Positions 7,943 to 15,181 are shown, counted from the first letter of the stretch. The stretch: DNA of 19,792 bases from Chloroflexota bacterium (GCA_008501785.1 QQUD01000909.1:1-19792), one strand, 5' to 3'. Notes: generated by a model from the sequence alone, not told the origin. Translations and numbers: made by a program.

Positions 7943-8932
7943 TCAAATTACAATCATCGACCGCCAGATTCTGCCTAAATTGAAGGGCAGCTTTTGCCAG
8001 TTATCGCCATAAACGGTTGTGTGCCACACATCTCCAAACGTTAATCCAGCATAGAGATGGCCGGGTGCATCTGGGTCTGTTACCAGTGCCATAGGCATCT
8101 GTGGCAGGGGATGCGGCTGCCAGCCAATCGGCTGCCATGCGGCTCCGGCAGATGCGCGATACAGGTAGGCTTCTGCCTGTTTACCATACGCTTTGCCCGG
8201 ACTGGGCGCGACGGTGACGTACCAAACCTCGGGGTGTTCTGGGTCTGCGGCACAGGCTACACCATACCGTTTGGCTAGACCTGTGTTGGCTTTGCGCCAG
8301 AAACGGCCGTTTTCCTTCCCCAACGCTGCGCCGCCACCACCCGACTCATACACCCAATCCCCGTCCCGCACATGAAACATCATGTCGTGGCAGTCGCGCA
8401 GCGTGCCTTTTACGTGGTTCGACCAGCTATTTCCGCCATCTTCACTGCGCACCACTGCGCCAAACTCAATGCCAGCCAGCACGACATTGGGATTGGTGGG
8501 TGAAATAGTGATCGCCTGCACATACGCTCGCCAATCAGGTGGTTCCGCTGGGGAGCGCCAAAAGCGACGACCGCGAATATGGCGGAATGATGCCGATTCG
8601 TGCCAGCTTTGGCCGCCGTTGCGCGAGATGAAAATACAGGGCGGTTTGGTTCCCGCGTAGATGACATCAGGATCGTGTGGACTGATCGCAACCGATTTGA
8701 CAATTTGTCCTGCGAGACCTGCCGCATGCCAGTTTTGTCCCTGATCGTCTGAGCGGAAAACGCCAGCGCCATTGGTTCCGGCATAAATCGCACCCTTGTG
8801 GAGCGGATTGGCTGCTAGACTGCATGCCCCTTTATCTGACAGCATCTGTTTGACCGACCAATCCCCATTGTCATCATAGGCAGCGCGTGCCAATTCTTCC
8901 CCATTACAAGCCAGAAATATTCTGTCGCGCAT
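7943..8932 (-). CDS. Asp-box (BNR) beta-propeller protein, sialidase/VPS10-like fold
   Basis: 329 residues starting at MRDRIFLACNGEEL. The frame is open further upstream, but that part overlaps the preceding membrane-protein gene in another frame; the ATG chosen lies 2 bp after that gene's TAA, typical of translational coupling. Asp-box repeats of the S-x-D-x-G-x-x-W type occur at about 61-68 (SDDQGQNW), 103-110 (SRNGGQSW), 163-170 (SEDGGNSW) and, degenerate, at 258-266 and 304-312. Between them run ISPHDPDVIYAG-like strands. This indicates a beta-propeller of the photosystem-assembly/sortilin/sialidase-repeat superfamily. No sialidase catalytic set (Arg triad, FRIP) and no signal peptide are visible, so an enzymatic role is unlikely. 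Confidence 0.88.
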   Translation of the reverse strand: MRDRIFLACNGEELARAAYDDNGDWSVKQMLSDKGACSLAANPLHKGAIYAGTNGAGVFRSDDQGQNWHAAGLAGQIVKSVAISPHDPDVIYAGTKPPCIFISRNGGQSWHESASFRHIRGRRFWRSPAEPPDWRAYVQAITISPTNPNVVLAGIEFGAVVRSEDGGNSWSNHVKGTLRDCHDMMFHVRDGDWVYESGGGGAALGKENGRFWRKANTGLAKRYGVACAADPEHPEVWYVTVAPSPGKAYGKQAEAYLYRASAGAAWQPIGWQPHPLPQMPMALVTDPDAPGHLYAGLTFGDVWHTTVYGDNWQKLPFNLGRIWRSMIVI

Positions 8933-8934
8933 GG

Positions 8935-9363
8935 TTATAACCTTGATGCGCCAACCGTTGGCTGGGGCTTTTGCCGCAGATGGAAGGTGAGCGAAACGGC
9001 CGTTAACACCCCTAACACGAGATTCAGCGAATTGGCAAAGTTGAAAACGCCTGCATTTGCCCGACAGTCTGCTGGACAGTAGAAAAACAACCAGCCAATC
9101 GGAATGACTATTAAAACCAATCCATTGATGACAAATGCGGCAATCAATCCGCGACGACTGCCCTGCCAAGTCAAGAACAGCGCCCACGCCCAGCTAGTGA
9201 AAAGCAGGGTGAAAATGACGGCTGCAAGTTGCATTAAACCTTCGTCGCCAAAATCATTGGGCAGGATGAACATCGCATCCAAAAAACCGCGCCAAACCTG
9301 TGACAACAAGGTGAGGACAGAAAGCGAAATTGCGCCATTGCGTGAGAAGAACCAATCTTTCAT
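8935..9363 (-). CDS. four-TM membrane protein of unknown function
   Basis: 142 residues with four predicted helices (about 12-32, 44-66, 71-94, 107-127), a cytoplasmic-looking basic loop WQGSRRG after helix 2, and CPADC between helices 3 and 4. No family recognised. GGAG sits 9 bases before the ATG. It leads the operon 4-TM protein, propeller, NmrA-like, polytopic protein, whose junctions are all 2-12 bp. Its start follows directly on the stop of a cytochrome-c-like gene remnant (9370-9372). One palindrome copy encodes Thr-Ala-Val in the last helix. Confidence 0.8.
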   Translation of the reverse strand: MKDWFFSRNGAISLSVLTLLSQVWRGFLDAMFILPNDFGDEGLMQLAAVIFTLLFTSWAWALFLTWQGSRRGLIAAFVINGLVLIVIPIGWLFFYCPADCRANAGVFNFANSLNLVLGVLTAVSLTFHLRQKPQPTVGASRL

Positions 9364-9369
9364 GAGCAG

Positions 9370-9450
9370 TTACTCCGTTGTGGAAACGGCCGTATCCAAC
9401 GTTTTCAAATACAGGAACAGTGCCGTCAAATCGTCGTCAGTTATTTTCAC
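9370..9450 (-). pseudogene. remnant of a cytochrome-c-like C-terminus
   Basis: The minus strand encodes KITDDDLTALFLYLKTLDTA and then VSTTE before TAA (9370-9372). The pattern T-D-D-D-L-x-A-L-x-x-Y-L-K-T-L is characteristic of the last helix of class I cytochrome c domains. No haem motif CxxCH precedes it: in frame, a TGA lies about 14 codons upstream of the GTG at 9448-9450. It looks like the 3' end of a lost gene rather than an independent small gene, although a GTG-started 26-aa ORF cannot be excluded. Confidence 0.4.
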
Positions 9451-9612
9451 CTCATACAATTTAATGGTTGCACTGTACAAAATGTGTCATCGGGATGTCA
9501 TGAGGCAGATGTATTATTTTATTCAGGAAATTTCTTGTGATGAATTGGGAAGATAGCCCGACTAGAATGGGATATTTTCCTGGTAAAGAATAATTTGAGG
9601 TTGAAGAGGTTG

Positions 9613-9627
9613 TCGGTTCAAATCCGA
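9613..9627 (+). other. tRNA T-arm-like fragment
   Basis: TCGG-TTCAAAT-CCGA forms a four-pair stem with a standard seven-base TPsiC loop, preceded by AGAGGTTG, as in many bacterial tRNA variable regions. No matching acceptor, D or anticodon arm lies upstream within 80 bp and no CCA follows. It may be the scar of an integration or deletion at a tRNA gene, or chance. Confidence 0.3.
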
Positions 9628-9665
9628 GCGTTTTGACACGAGAGAAAAGAAACGGCCGTTTCCCA

Positions 9666-10802
9666 CTAATCTCCCGTTGATGGCGCTTTTAGGGTTAAAC
9701 GGCCGTTTTCATCCACCCTAAGCTCAAAATTTTTACCTCGGAACCCGAGCCACCCATAGCTGTACAATTCCCGTATGATCGCAATCAAGACAGCCACAAT
9801 TGGTACAGCTAGCAGCAGGCCCAATGGGCCAAATGCAATACCCGCAATAAGTTGACAGACCATCATTCCCGCCGCTGGAATGTTGAGCTGTGCTCTGACA
9901 ATAGTTGGGGTAATAAAATTACTTTCAACCGTTTGAATGATGAGATAAGCGGGTATCACATAAAGCAGCAAACCTGGCTCAGATGCTAGATTAAAGATAA
10001 GAATTGGTACCAGCGGCAGCCAAAACCCAATATTGGGAATAAGCGTAGCCACGCCAGCAAACACGGCCACTGTTAATGAGTTTGGCATCCCCATAATCAC
10101 ACCCAAAACAAACCACACCAGAAAGCCGATGATGGTAATGGACAGCATCAATGTACGGAGCCATGTGGTGAGCGTGTCATACATCACATTCCAAAGGTTG
10201 AGTAATGATTGATGATGGACCTCTGGAATAAGGTACAAACTGGCGCGTACATAGCTGAGTGGGTCAACTAAAAAGAAAATCGCTAGAAATAGAACCAGTA
10301 CCAAATTGATGAGCGCCACGGCAACATCGCCTACGCCAGAAAGGATAGCTGGAATGCCCCTTTCTAAAACTTGGCCTAATCCACTCAGTAATTGCGCGAC
10401 AACTCCTTCTAAAACTTCCACACTTGAAAGATCGCTGCTTGGTGGCAGAACCTCACCTACAATTTCGTTAGTGTTGCGCAGTTGTTCATACAACTCTAGT
10501 GTGACACCAAAGGCAGCCGGGATCGACAGAACCAATTTGACCATTTCGTTGAAAATGGTGGGTAATAGAATAGCAAAAATTAATCCACAAATGATTAGGA
10601 AAATGAGAATCGTTAAAGCAATCGCCCAACCACGGGGCCATTTGTGTTTTTGTAACCAGTTGACCGGAATGCTTAACCCAACTGCCAGAACCAAAGCCAT
10701 GAAAGCAAGGACAAGGGTTGATCGTACATACCATGCCATTACCACAAAAGCAAGCATGATAATAATAAGTAAAATACGTTTGAAAAAATCTTGATAAACC
10801 AT
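9666..10802 (-). CDS. AI-2E/UPF0118 (PerM-like) family transporter
   Basis: 378 residues from MVYQDFFKRILL. The frame extends 78 codons further upstream, but that part is not family-like and the shorter form matches the usual length (about 350-380). Hydrophobic segments: two near the N-terminus (9-27 and 29-50), one at about 60-83, then a soluble stretch (about 100-150) and a C-terminal bundle with FAGVATLIPNIGFWLPLVP, ESNFITPTIV and GLLLAVPIVAVL, the family signatures. Members export autoinducer-2, act as Na+/H+ antiporters or move other small solutes; substrate cannot be told here. The polar C-terminal tail contains NGR encoded by a palindrome copy. No strong Shine-Dalgarno was seen. Confidence 0.9.
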   Translation of the reverse strand: MVYQDFFKRILLIIIMLAFVVMAWYVRSTLVLAFMALVLAVGLSIPVNWLQKHKWPRGWAIALTILIFLIICGLIFAILLPTIFNEMVKLVLSIPAAFGVTLELYEQLRNTNEIVGEVLPPSSDLSSVEVLEGVVAQLLSGLGQVLERGIPAILSGVGDVAVALINLVLVLFLAIFFLVDPLSYVRASLYLIPEVHHQSLLNLWNVMYDTLTTWLRTLMLSITIIGFLVWFVLGVIMGMPNSLTVAVFAGVATLIPNIGFWLPLVPILIFNLASEPGLLLYVIPAYLIIQTVESNFITPTIVRAQLNIPAAGMMVCQLIAGIAFGPLGLLLAVPIVAVLIAIIRELYSYGWLGFRGKNFELRVDENGRLTLKAPSTGD

Positions 10803-11239
10803 AAATTTCAACTTTTCGATACAGATGCTTGATAATGAAACAAATAATAACAGCGATTTCAAAAACAAAACAATTATTTGGATTTGTGAGGGCGTCAGTT
10901 GGTTTCGAAAAGCTTTTGGCCTTTGGTAAAATGCAATGGGCCATGACAAGTCTAAGTTGATTTGCATGGTTGGGGTGTTGCGTGATTGGTTCCTTAAGGT
11001 TGGAGTATTTACTGGCCTCGATCCAAACCGTATCAAAACGTATTCTGGTTCTACTAGCTGTGTGGAAGGGACAGGTCGTTTTTTAGCCCCGCCTGATCTA
11101 CAAATAAAAATAGGGGATTATGTTCTAGTAAATGGCAGTCGGGGAATTGACAGATTAGTCAAGACTGGTTCAATCTTTGGAGATTGAACCAGTCTAAATG
11201 GACCAGTTATTTCCTTAGCAACTATTATTCTAAAACTGT
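10803..11239. other. 437-bp spacer between transporter and DJ-1-like gene
   Basis: No gene I can defend. A plus-strand ORF of 83 codons (10936-11187) ends RFLAPPDLQIKIGDYVLVNG, faintly like the end of a TrkA-C domain, but its first half is unlike protein and it has no ribosome-binding site. A perfect 15-bp hairpin (11162-11195) lies near the right edge. Confidence 0.5.
11162..11195. terminator. perfect 15-bp stem-loop downstream of DJ-1-like gene
   Basis: AGACTGGTTCAATCT (11162-11176), loop TTGG, then the exact reverse complement (11181-11195). It lies 45 bp past the stop of the minus-strand DJ-1-like gene. Neither side has a good U-tract (AGTCTTGAC on the minus strand), so it may be a factor-assisted terminator or RNA 3'-end stabiliser, or a protein-binding dyad. 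Confidence 0.45.
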
Positions 11240-11728
11240 TTATTGCACAATATCTGGTTGCAAAAATTCAATAGAAGCAAGCTGGATGAGTTCGTCTACA
11301 AAATCCTTGAGTGCTTTGTCATTGTTACTGACAATGTAAGAGGTGTCGTCAGTAAAAAAGCAACCAGCATCTTCTAAAAATTCTTTGGCACGGGCAATAG
11401 GTGCAATATAACCGTTTGTTTGAATAGTTTGTTGCAATAAATTATAGATACGTGGGTCTGTCATACTTGAAGTAATATATTGACGCCCCCCTGAAATGAT
11501 AATCAAGCGGAATTTTTGATTTGGATCGATGTCTCCGATGGCTTGATCTGGCTCGATTTTTATACCGTGCTTTCCTCTAATTAACTGGTTCGAAGTACCA
11601 ATAACAGAAACGGGTAAACCTGCATTACGTAACATATCGGTACAGAAAACGGCCGTTCCCTCTTCAAATCCAGTTGTTAACAATATCCCAATTTTTTCAG
11701 GCAAATCAAATTCATTATAGTTAAACAT
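11240..11728 (-). CDS. DJ-1/PfpI-family protein lacking the nucleophile cysteine
   Basis: 162 residues from MFNYNEF, chosen because GGAAGG lies 4 bases upstream of that ATG; the longer frame (to 11857) has no such site. The fold signatures of the DJ-1/PfpI class I glutamine-amidotransferase-like superfamily are present: ILLTTGFEEGTAVFCTDMLRNAG at the N-terminus (Glu22/Glu23 near the DJ-1 Glu18 position) and IIISGGRQ before the nucleophile elbow. At the elbow, where relatives have AICAGP, this protein has PIARAK, so Ala112 replaces the catalytic Cys. It is probably not a protease, glyoxalase or deglycase; a binding or regulatory role is possible. It is transcribed away from the HTH-NB-ARC gene and carries the rightmost exact palindrome copy (TAV). 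Confidence 0.85.
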   Translation of the reverse strand: MFNYNEFDLPEKIGILLTTGFEEGTAVFCTDMLRNAGLPVSVIGTSNQLIRGKHGIKIEPDQAIGDIDPNQKFRLIIISGGRQYITSSMTDPRIYNLLQQTIQTNGYIAPIARAKEFLEDAGCFFTDDTSYIVSNNDKALKDFVDELIQLASIEFLQPDIVQ

Positions 11729-12091
11729 ACAACCTTCCAATAGATAGTTGTGTTTTTGGCGTATGCAAGTATGAAAAAAAGTTAAGGAAGCGCCTATAAA
11801 TAGTAGCGGAGTGGCTGATAAATAAAGTACCAAACCACTCCGCATTCGACTGGACACACCCCTAGAAGTGCATTAAGATAGAGAATCTTAGTCCCCAATG
11901 GCATATAGGGTTTTATGCAATCAGTATATAGAACTCGAGTACTGATGATCTATCAACAATCTATCATACATTGTCACTCATTTCAGAGGCGCAATAATGC
12001 GAAAATACAAAGAAATGGGCTTTTTGCATTTCTGCCATTAAAATAAGAAAGTGTTTGATGAAATGTGTAATATGTAGGTGGGAGAAAGGAT
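11729..12091. other. 363-bp divergent spacer before the HTH-NB-ARC gene
   Basis: Separates the DJ-1-like gene (minus) from the HTH-NB-ARC gene (plus). It holds a 9-bp inverted repeat GCGGAGTGG/CCACTCCGC (11806-11814/11835-11843, 20-nt loop) and a small dyad TAAGAT/ATCTTA (11874-11879/11885-11890). No promoter was clear enough to call. The boundary where palindrome copies cease lies just left of here. Confidence 0.5.
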
Positions 12092-13531
12092 ATGACCGCA
12101 TACCAACCAATAAAATTTCAAGACCTTTATAAAGATATTTTTGCTACCCTCAAAAAGTGGAAAAAACAGACGAGTGATACAGAGGAGTTGTTAGAGTACC
12201 TCCTGATTGTTCGGCTGCAGCGACGTAAAGAAGATGTCGAACATTTGCCCACACGTTGGCGGCGTGCAACCAATCAGGTTTTGATAGATGCTGTCGATCA
12301 ACTTGAGATTGAAGCACAAGATCAAGCAATGGTAATTCGTTCCCGTTTCTTTGATGACAATTCTGTCATCAGAGTTGGGAATATTATGAATGTGGCTGAT
12401 GCAACAGTTATGCGCATGCAGCGTAATGGTCTTGATAATTTGACAAAGATCATCATGACCCGCGAAAGTGAAGCACGATTACATCACCGTCAAGTCATTC
12501 TGTCAAAATTTAATCCACCAACCTATAAAAAATTGTTTGGTGTAGACGAGGCCATTGAAAAATTACTGAAGCGATTGACGATTACGAATGACAATTGGGT
12601 GGTGGCAGTGACTGGCTTAGGCGGTATTGGCAAAACATCATTAGCTGATTTTGTGACGAGGCAAGTAGTTGGAGTATTTGCCTATGATGATGTGGTCTGG
12701 ATAAGGATTATTCATCGTTCAGTTGAGCGCTCATCTGATGCGCCTAAAGTGACGTTTGAATATTTAATCACCCAATTGGCTTCACACTTTTTTGGTGAGC
12801 ATAGTAATCCACGGTTTGAGCAGCGGCTGGTTCAGGTGCGGCAGCGGTTGCAGTGGACCCCGCATCTGGTGATTATTGATAACCTGGAACACGAAGAAGA
12901 TACCGCGTATTTGATGGATCAATTACGCGAATTGGCAGACCCTAGCCGCTTTTTGTTAACCACGCGCATACAGCCTGAAAGTGACGCCGGATTGTATACC
13001 ATTAATTTGGATGAGCTGTCCCAAAATGATTCAATTCGCCTGATGCGGGAGTATGCGGCTGATATGGCTCTTGAAGTTGCGATGGCAGTATCAGACGAAG
13101 AATTGGAAGCAGTTTATAAACTGGTCGGGGGGAATCCACAGGCGCTGAAACTCGTTGTGGGATTGTTTGAGATATTGCCGTTTGAAAAATTGCTGGATGT
13201 GTTGGAGTCTGGGCGGGCTGGTCAGGTCGATGGTTTGTATAAACATATTTACTGGGAGACGTGGCACACTTTGAGTGACGAGTCTCGCACATTGTTGGGG
13301 GTGATGCCGTTGGTGGCCGAAATGGGAGGCGATTCGGGTTATTTGCAGACATTGTCGGGCTTGGATGAGACGGCATATTGGCCGGCCGTGCAGCAGTTGC
13401 AGCGCCGCTCGCTACTGGAGGTGCGCGGTGGGGTGCATGAGAAGCAGTATGGTGTGCATCGTCTGACAGAGACGTTTGTGAAGAATGAAATTGCTAACTG
13501 GTGGGAAGAAGCCGAAGGGGAAGATGCGTAA
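12092..13531 (+). CDS. HTH-NB-ARC STAND ATPase (signal-dependent regulator)
   Basis: 479 residues. Residues 1-125 are helical and include a sigma-70-region-4-like stretch (VIRSRFFDDNSVIRVGNIMN then VADATVMRMQRNGLDNLTKI) that I read as a DNA-binding HTH. The NB-ARC ATPase follows: Walker A GLGGIGKT at 175-182, Walker B LVIIDN at 259-264, FLLTTR at 287-292, and GGNPQALKL at 346-354. A winged-helix part ends with YGVHRL, in the place of the MHD motif. STAND ATPases are switches released by a ligand and usually carry their own C-terminal sensor repeats; here the repeats are a separate gene whose start codon overlaps this stop (ATGCGTAA). A good ribosome-binding site (GGGAG, 7 bases) precedes the ATG. 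Role could be transcription control or defence. Confidence 0.88.
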   Translation: MTAYQPIKFQDLYKDIFATLKKWKKQTSDTEELLEYLLIVRLQRRKEDVEHLPTRWRRATNQVLIDAVDQLEIEAQDQAMVIRSRFFDDNSVIRVGNIMNVADATVMRMQRNGLDNLTKIIMTRESEARLHHRQVILSKFNPPTYKKLFGVDEAIEKLLKRLTITNDNWVVAVTGLGGIGKTSLADFVTRQVVGVFAYDDVVWIRIIHRSVERSSDAPKVTFEYLITQLASHFFGEHSNPRFEQRLVQVRQRLQWTPHLVIIDNLEHEEDTAYLMDQLRELADPSRFLLTTRIQPESDAGLYTINLDELSQNDSIRLMREYAADMALEVAMAVSDEELEAVYKLVGGNPQALKLVVGLFEILPFEKLLDVLESGRAGQVDGLYKHIYWETWHTLSDESRTLLGVMPLVAEMGGDSGYLQTLSGLDETAYWPAVQQLQRRSLLEVRGGVHEKQYGVHRLTETFVKNEIANWWEEAEGEDA

Positions 13532-14723
13532 ACTTGTTTCAGAACCGACTCCAGCTTTTGTGCAGGCAATCAATAATGGTTTGAACCATTGGTTGTCTGA
13601 AACCATTGACTTGGATGCTGAATCAATAAGGGAAATTGATCCTCAAAAAGATAATCTATTTCAAATTTTGGAATATGGTTTGCAATTGCCGAACTTATGG
13701 GAGCCAATTGCGGAGTTAATGATACAGGCGTTTCCTTTGCCAGACAGAAACGGGTATTGGAAACTTTGGGTGAGTAAACTGAAAATCGTGATTTCCAATG
13801 GGCCTAAATCACCCACGCCAAATTTAGTGCGTTTGCAAATCAATTATGGGAAATTGCTTCGAGTTTTGTGGCAATTAGAAGAAGCAATAAATGCACATCT
13901 TATCGCTATGCATAATGCAAAAATAACGAAAGATGAATACTTGTTGGCAAACGTAATGATGGAAATGGGTTGGGATTATCTGTGGCAAAATGATTTGGAT
14001 AATGCCAAAATATCTGGTCAAAAAGCATTGCAAATTTATAAATCTTTGCAAAATCACAAAACCATTCAAATGGTAGATACTATGCGATTATTGGGGCTTG
14101 TTGAAACACGGCAAGGAAATGTTGCCAAAGCTATAAAATTGTTAAGAGAGGCTTTAGGGGGGGCAAAAAAAATTGATATGCCTGTGGTTGTTGCTCGTAC
14201 TTGCATGGGTTTGGGTTTAGCATATCGTGAGCAACAAAATATACCAGAAGCGATGGAATGTTTTGGCATGGCATCAGATGTGCTTTTGAATACAACTTAT
14301 GAAAATGATAAAGTTGATGTGTTTGTGAATTTCGGTTTGCTCTATTTCGATCAAGGAATGTGGGAGGCTGCAGGATATGCATTTAACAGAGCAAATAACC
14401 AATACCTGCGGGAATCAGGTGACTTAAAACAACAAGCAATTCTTTGGAATAATTTAGGCAATGTATATTTGAAGCAGCTCAAGTTTGGAGATGCAGAAAA
14501 TTATTTGCTTGAGGCTTTGGAATTATGGCCAGAAATTAATGACGAGATTCAATGGGCAAATACACTTTTGACTTTAGCTGAGGTGTATTTATTGCAAGCA
14601 CGAAAAAATGAAGCGGAAAATTTGATTGAAGATGCTTTTGAGAAAGTAAAAAAATACCCAAATCATGCTTGGGCAGTTGAAATAAAAGAAGAACTTAAAG
14701 AACTGCAAAATAGAGAGGCGTGA
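13524..14723 (+). CDS. TPR protein, partner of the HTH-NB-ARC ATPase
   Basis: 399 residues from MRKLVSEPTPAFV. The start is fixed by AGGGGAAG directly upstream, by the 8-bp overlap with the HTH-NB-ARC stop and by the start of its paralogue at 18628. Residues 1-110 form a helical domain (FVQAINNGLNHW, LPDRNGYWKLW) conserved in the paralogue. From about 115 on it consists of tetratricopeptide repeats with the usual G/A-Y-A spacing, for example GLVETRQGNVAKAIKLLREAL, GLGLAYREQQNIPEAMECF and LGNVYLKQLKFGDAENYLLEAL. TPR arrays bind peptides or proteins; with the coupled ATPase it is likely the sensor subunit of a split STAND receptor. The bidirectional-looking hairpin at 14727 follows the TGA. Codon usage is more AT-rich than in the left half of the window. 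Confidence 0.88.
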   Translation: MRKLVSEPTPAFVQAINNGLNHWLSETIDLDAESIREIDPQKDNLFQILEYGLQLPNLWEPIAELMIQAFPLPDRNGYWKLWVSKLKIVISNGPKSPTPNLVRLQINYGKLLRVLWQLEEAINAHLIAMHNAKITKDEYLLANVMMEMGWDYLWQNDLDNAKISGQKALQIYKSLQNHKTIQMVDTMRLLGLVETRQGNVAKAIKLLREALGGAKKIDMPVVVARTCMGLGLAYREQQNIPEAMECFGMASDVLLNTTYENDKVDVFVNFGLLYFDQGMWEAAGYAFNRANNQYLRESGDLKQQAILWNNLGNVYLKQLKFGDAENYLLEALELWPEINDEIQWANTLLTLAEVYLLQARKNEAENLIEDAFEKVKKYPNHAWAVEIKEELKELQNREA

Positions 14724-14726
14724 AAA

Positions 14727-14764
14727 AAACTGGATTGGTAATATTAGAAAAACCAATCCAGTTT
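14727..14764 (-). terminator. intrinsic terminator of the mini-peptide gene
   Basis: A 13-bp perfect stem (14727-14739 with 14752-14764) and a 12-nt loop. Read on the minus strand, the right arm ends ...CCAGTTT and runs straight into TTTTC, giving a seven-T tract, a good rho-independent terminator 10 bp after the mini-peptide stop. In the plus direction only three Ts follow, so it serves the TPR gene less well. Confidence 0.75.
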
Positions 14765-14773
14765 GCTATAATC

Positions 14774-14899
14774 TTAGGTGCAGGACGATTGGGTAGAACC
14801 AGAACAACCAGCAAAAGCAGTTGAAGTGGGAACACCAACCAGCAAAGCAATAGCCAACAAAGCAAACAGAACACGACCAACTTTTTGACGAACTGACAT
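14774..14899 (-). CDS. secreted mini-peptide precursor (41 aa), novel
   Basis: Not recognised as any known family. ATG at 14897-14899, TAA at 14774-14776. AAAGGAG lies 8 bases before the ATG, one of the strongest ribosome-binding sites in the window, and an intrinsic terminator follows the stop. The 41 residues form a complete signal peptide: basic start (MSVRQKVGR), hydrophobic core (VLFALLAIALLVGV), and PTSTAFA as an A-x-A type I signal peptidase site. The predicted mature product is only 11 residues, GCSGSTQSSCT, with two cysteines spaced to close a nine-residue disulfide ring. It faces the TPR gene tail to tail. Secretion and size suggest a signalling peptide, small toxin or modified peptide; which one is inference. 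Confidence 0.75.
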   Translation of the reverse strand: MSVRQKVGRVLFALLAIALLVGVPTSTAFAGCSGSTQSSCT

Positions 14900-15181
14900 A
14901 ACAGAAACTCCTTTACAGTAGGCATCCAGTACACAAGCAGTGACACACAGCCAAATGCATGGATAAAAAATAAATAAATTGTTTGGGGCATTTGGTGAAT
15001 GTTGTCAGGCCTGACTGGGAGCATTACCCTTTACGTTTAACAGGTTAATCGATTTGCCTGATTGGGTCCTGACTGCGAACTGAGGAGATCCTGTTGAGTT
15101 TCTGAGGAACAACAACAGATTTGAGCAAACAACAGATTGCACACTCAAAACCTGCGGCTGATTCTAGTTGATTTTCATGCA

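Larger units (their letters stand above)
9364..9665. other. 302-bp spacer with gene and tRNA-like remnants
   Basis: Contains the cytochrome-c-like remnant (9370-9450), a one-mismatch palindrome AACGGCCGTA (9385-9394), a tRNA T-arm-like fragment (9613-9627) and an exact palindrome (9651-9660). I see no intact gene and no terminator. Confidence 0.6.
111..11657. repeat. dispersed 10-bp palindrome AACGGCCGTT, 18 exact copies
   Basis: Exact copies start at 111, 1832, 2556, 4494, 4646, 5154, 5316, 5643, 6110, 6540, 7015, 7350, 7498, 8302, 8995, 9651, 9698 and 11648. One-mismatch copies start at 618, 3513 and 9385, and a weaker one at 18819. Sixteen exact copies lie in genes: ten read as Thr-Ala-Val, five as Asn-Gly-Arg and one as Arg-Pro. 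Several are extended at both ends (GGAAACGGCCGTTTCC at 5313-5328). A random 10-mer would be expected about 0.02 times in a window of this size. The entry spans first to last copy; the sequence between them is not part of the repeat. Confidence 0.95.

Noticed and set aside
8933..9187. Longer N-terminus for the Asp-box protein (start at 9187)
   Set aside because: Overlaps the 4-TM membrane gene in another frame for its full added length; the ATG 2 bp after that gene's stop is far more natural.
10803..11036. Longer N-terminus for the AI-2E-type transporter
   Set aside because: The extra 78 residues are not family-like and the shorter form already has the usual length.
10936..11187. Plus-strand 83-codon ORF with a TrkA-C-like end (DLQIKIGDYVLVNG)
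   Set aside because: No ribosome-binding site, first half not protein-like, stop falls inside the hairpin; at most a remnant.
14695..15024. Minus-strand 109-codon hydrophobic ORF
   Set aside because: A different frame over the mini-peptide gene; its Leu-rich look is a shadow of the signal peptide, and it spans the terminator and the end of the TPR gene.
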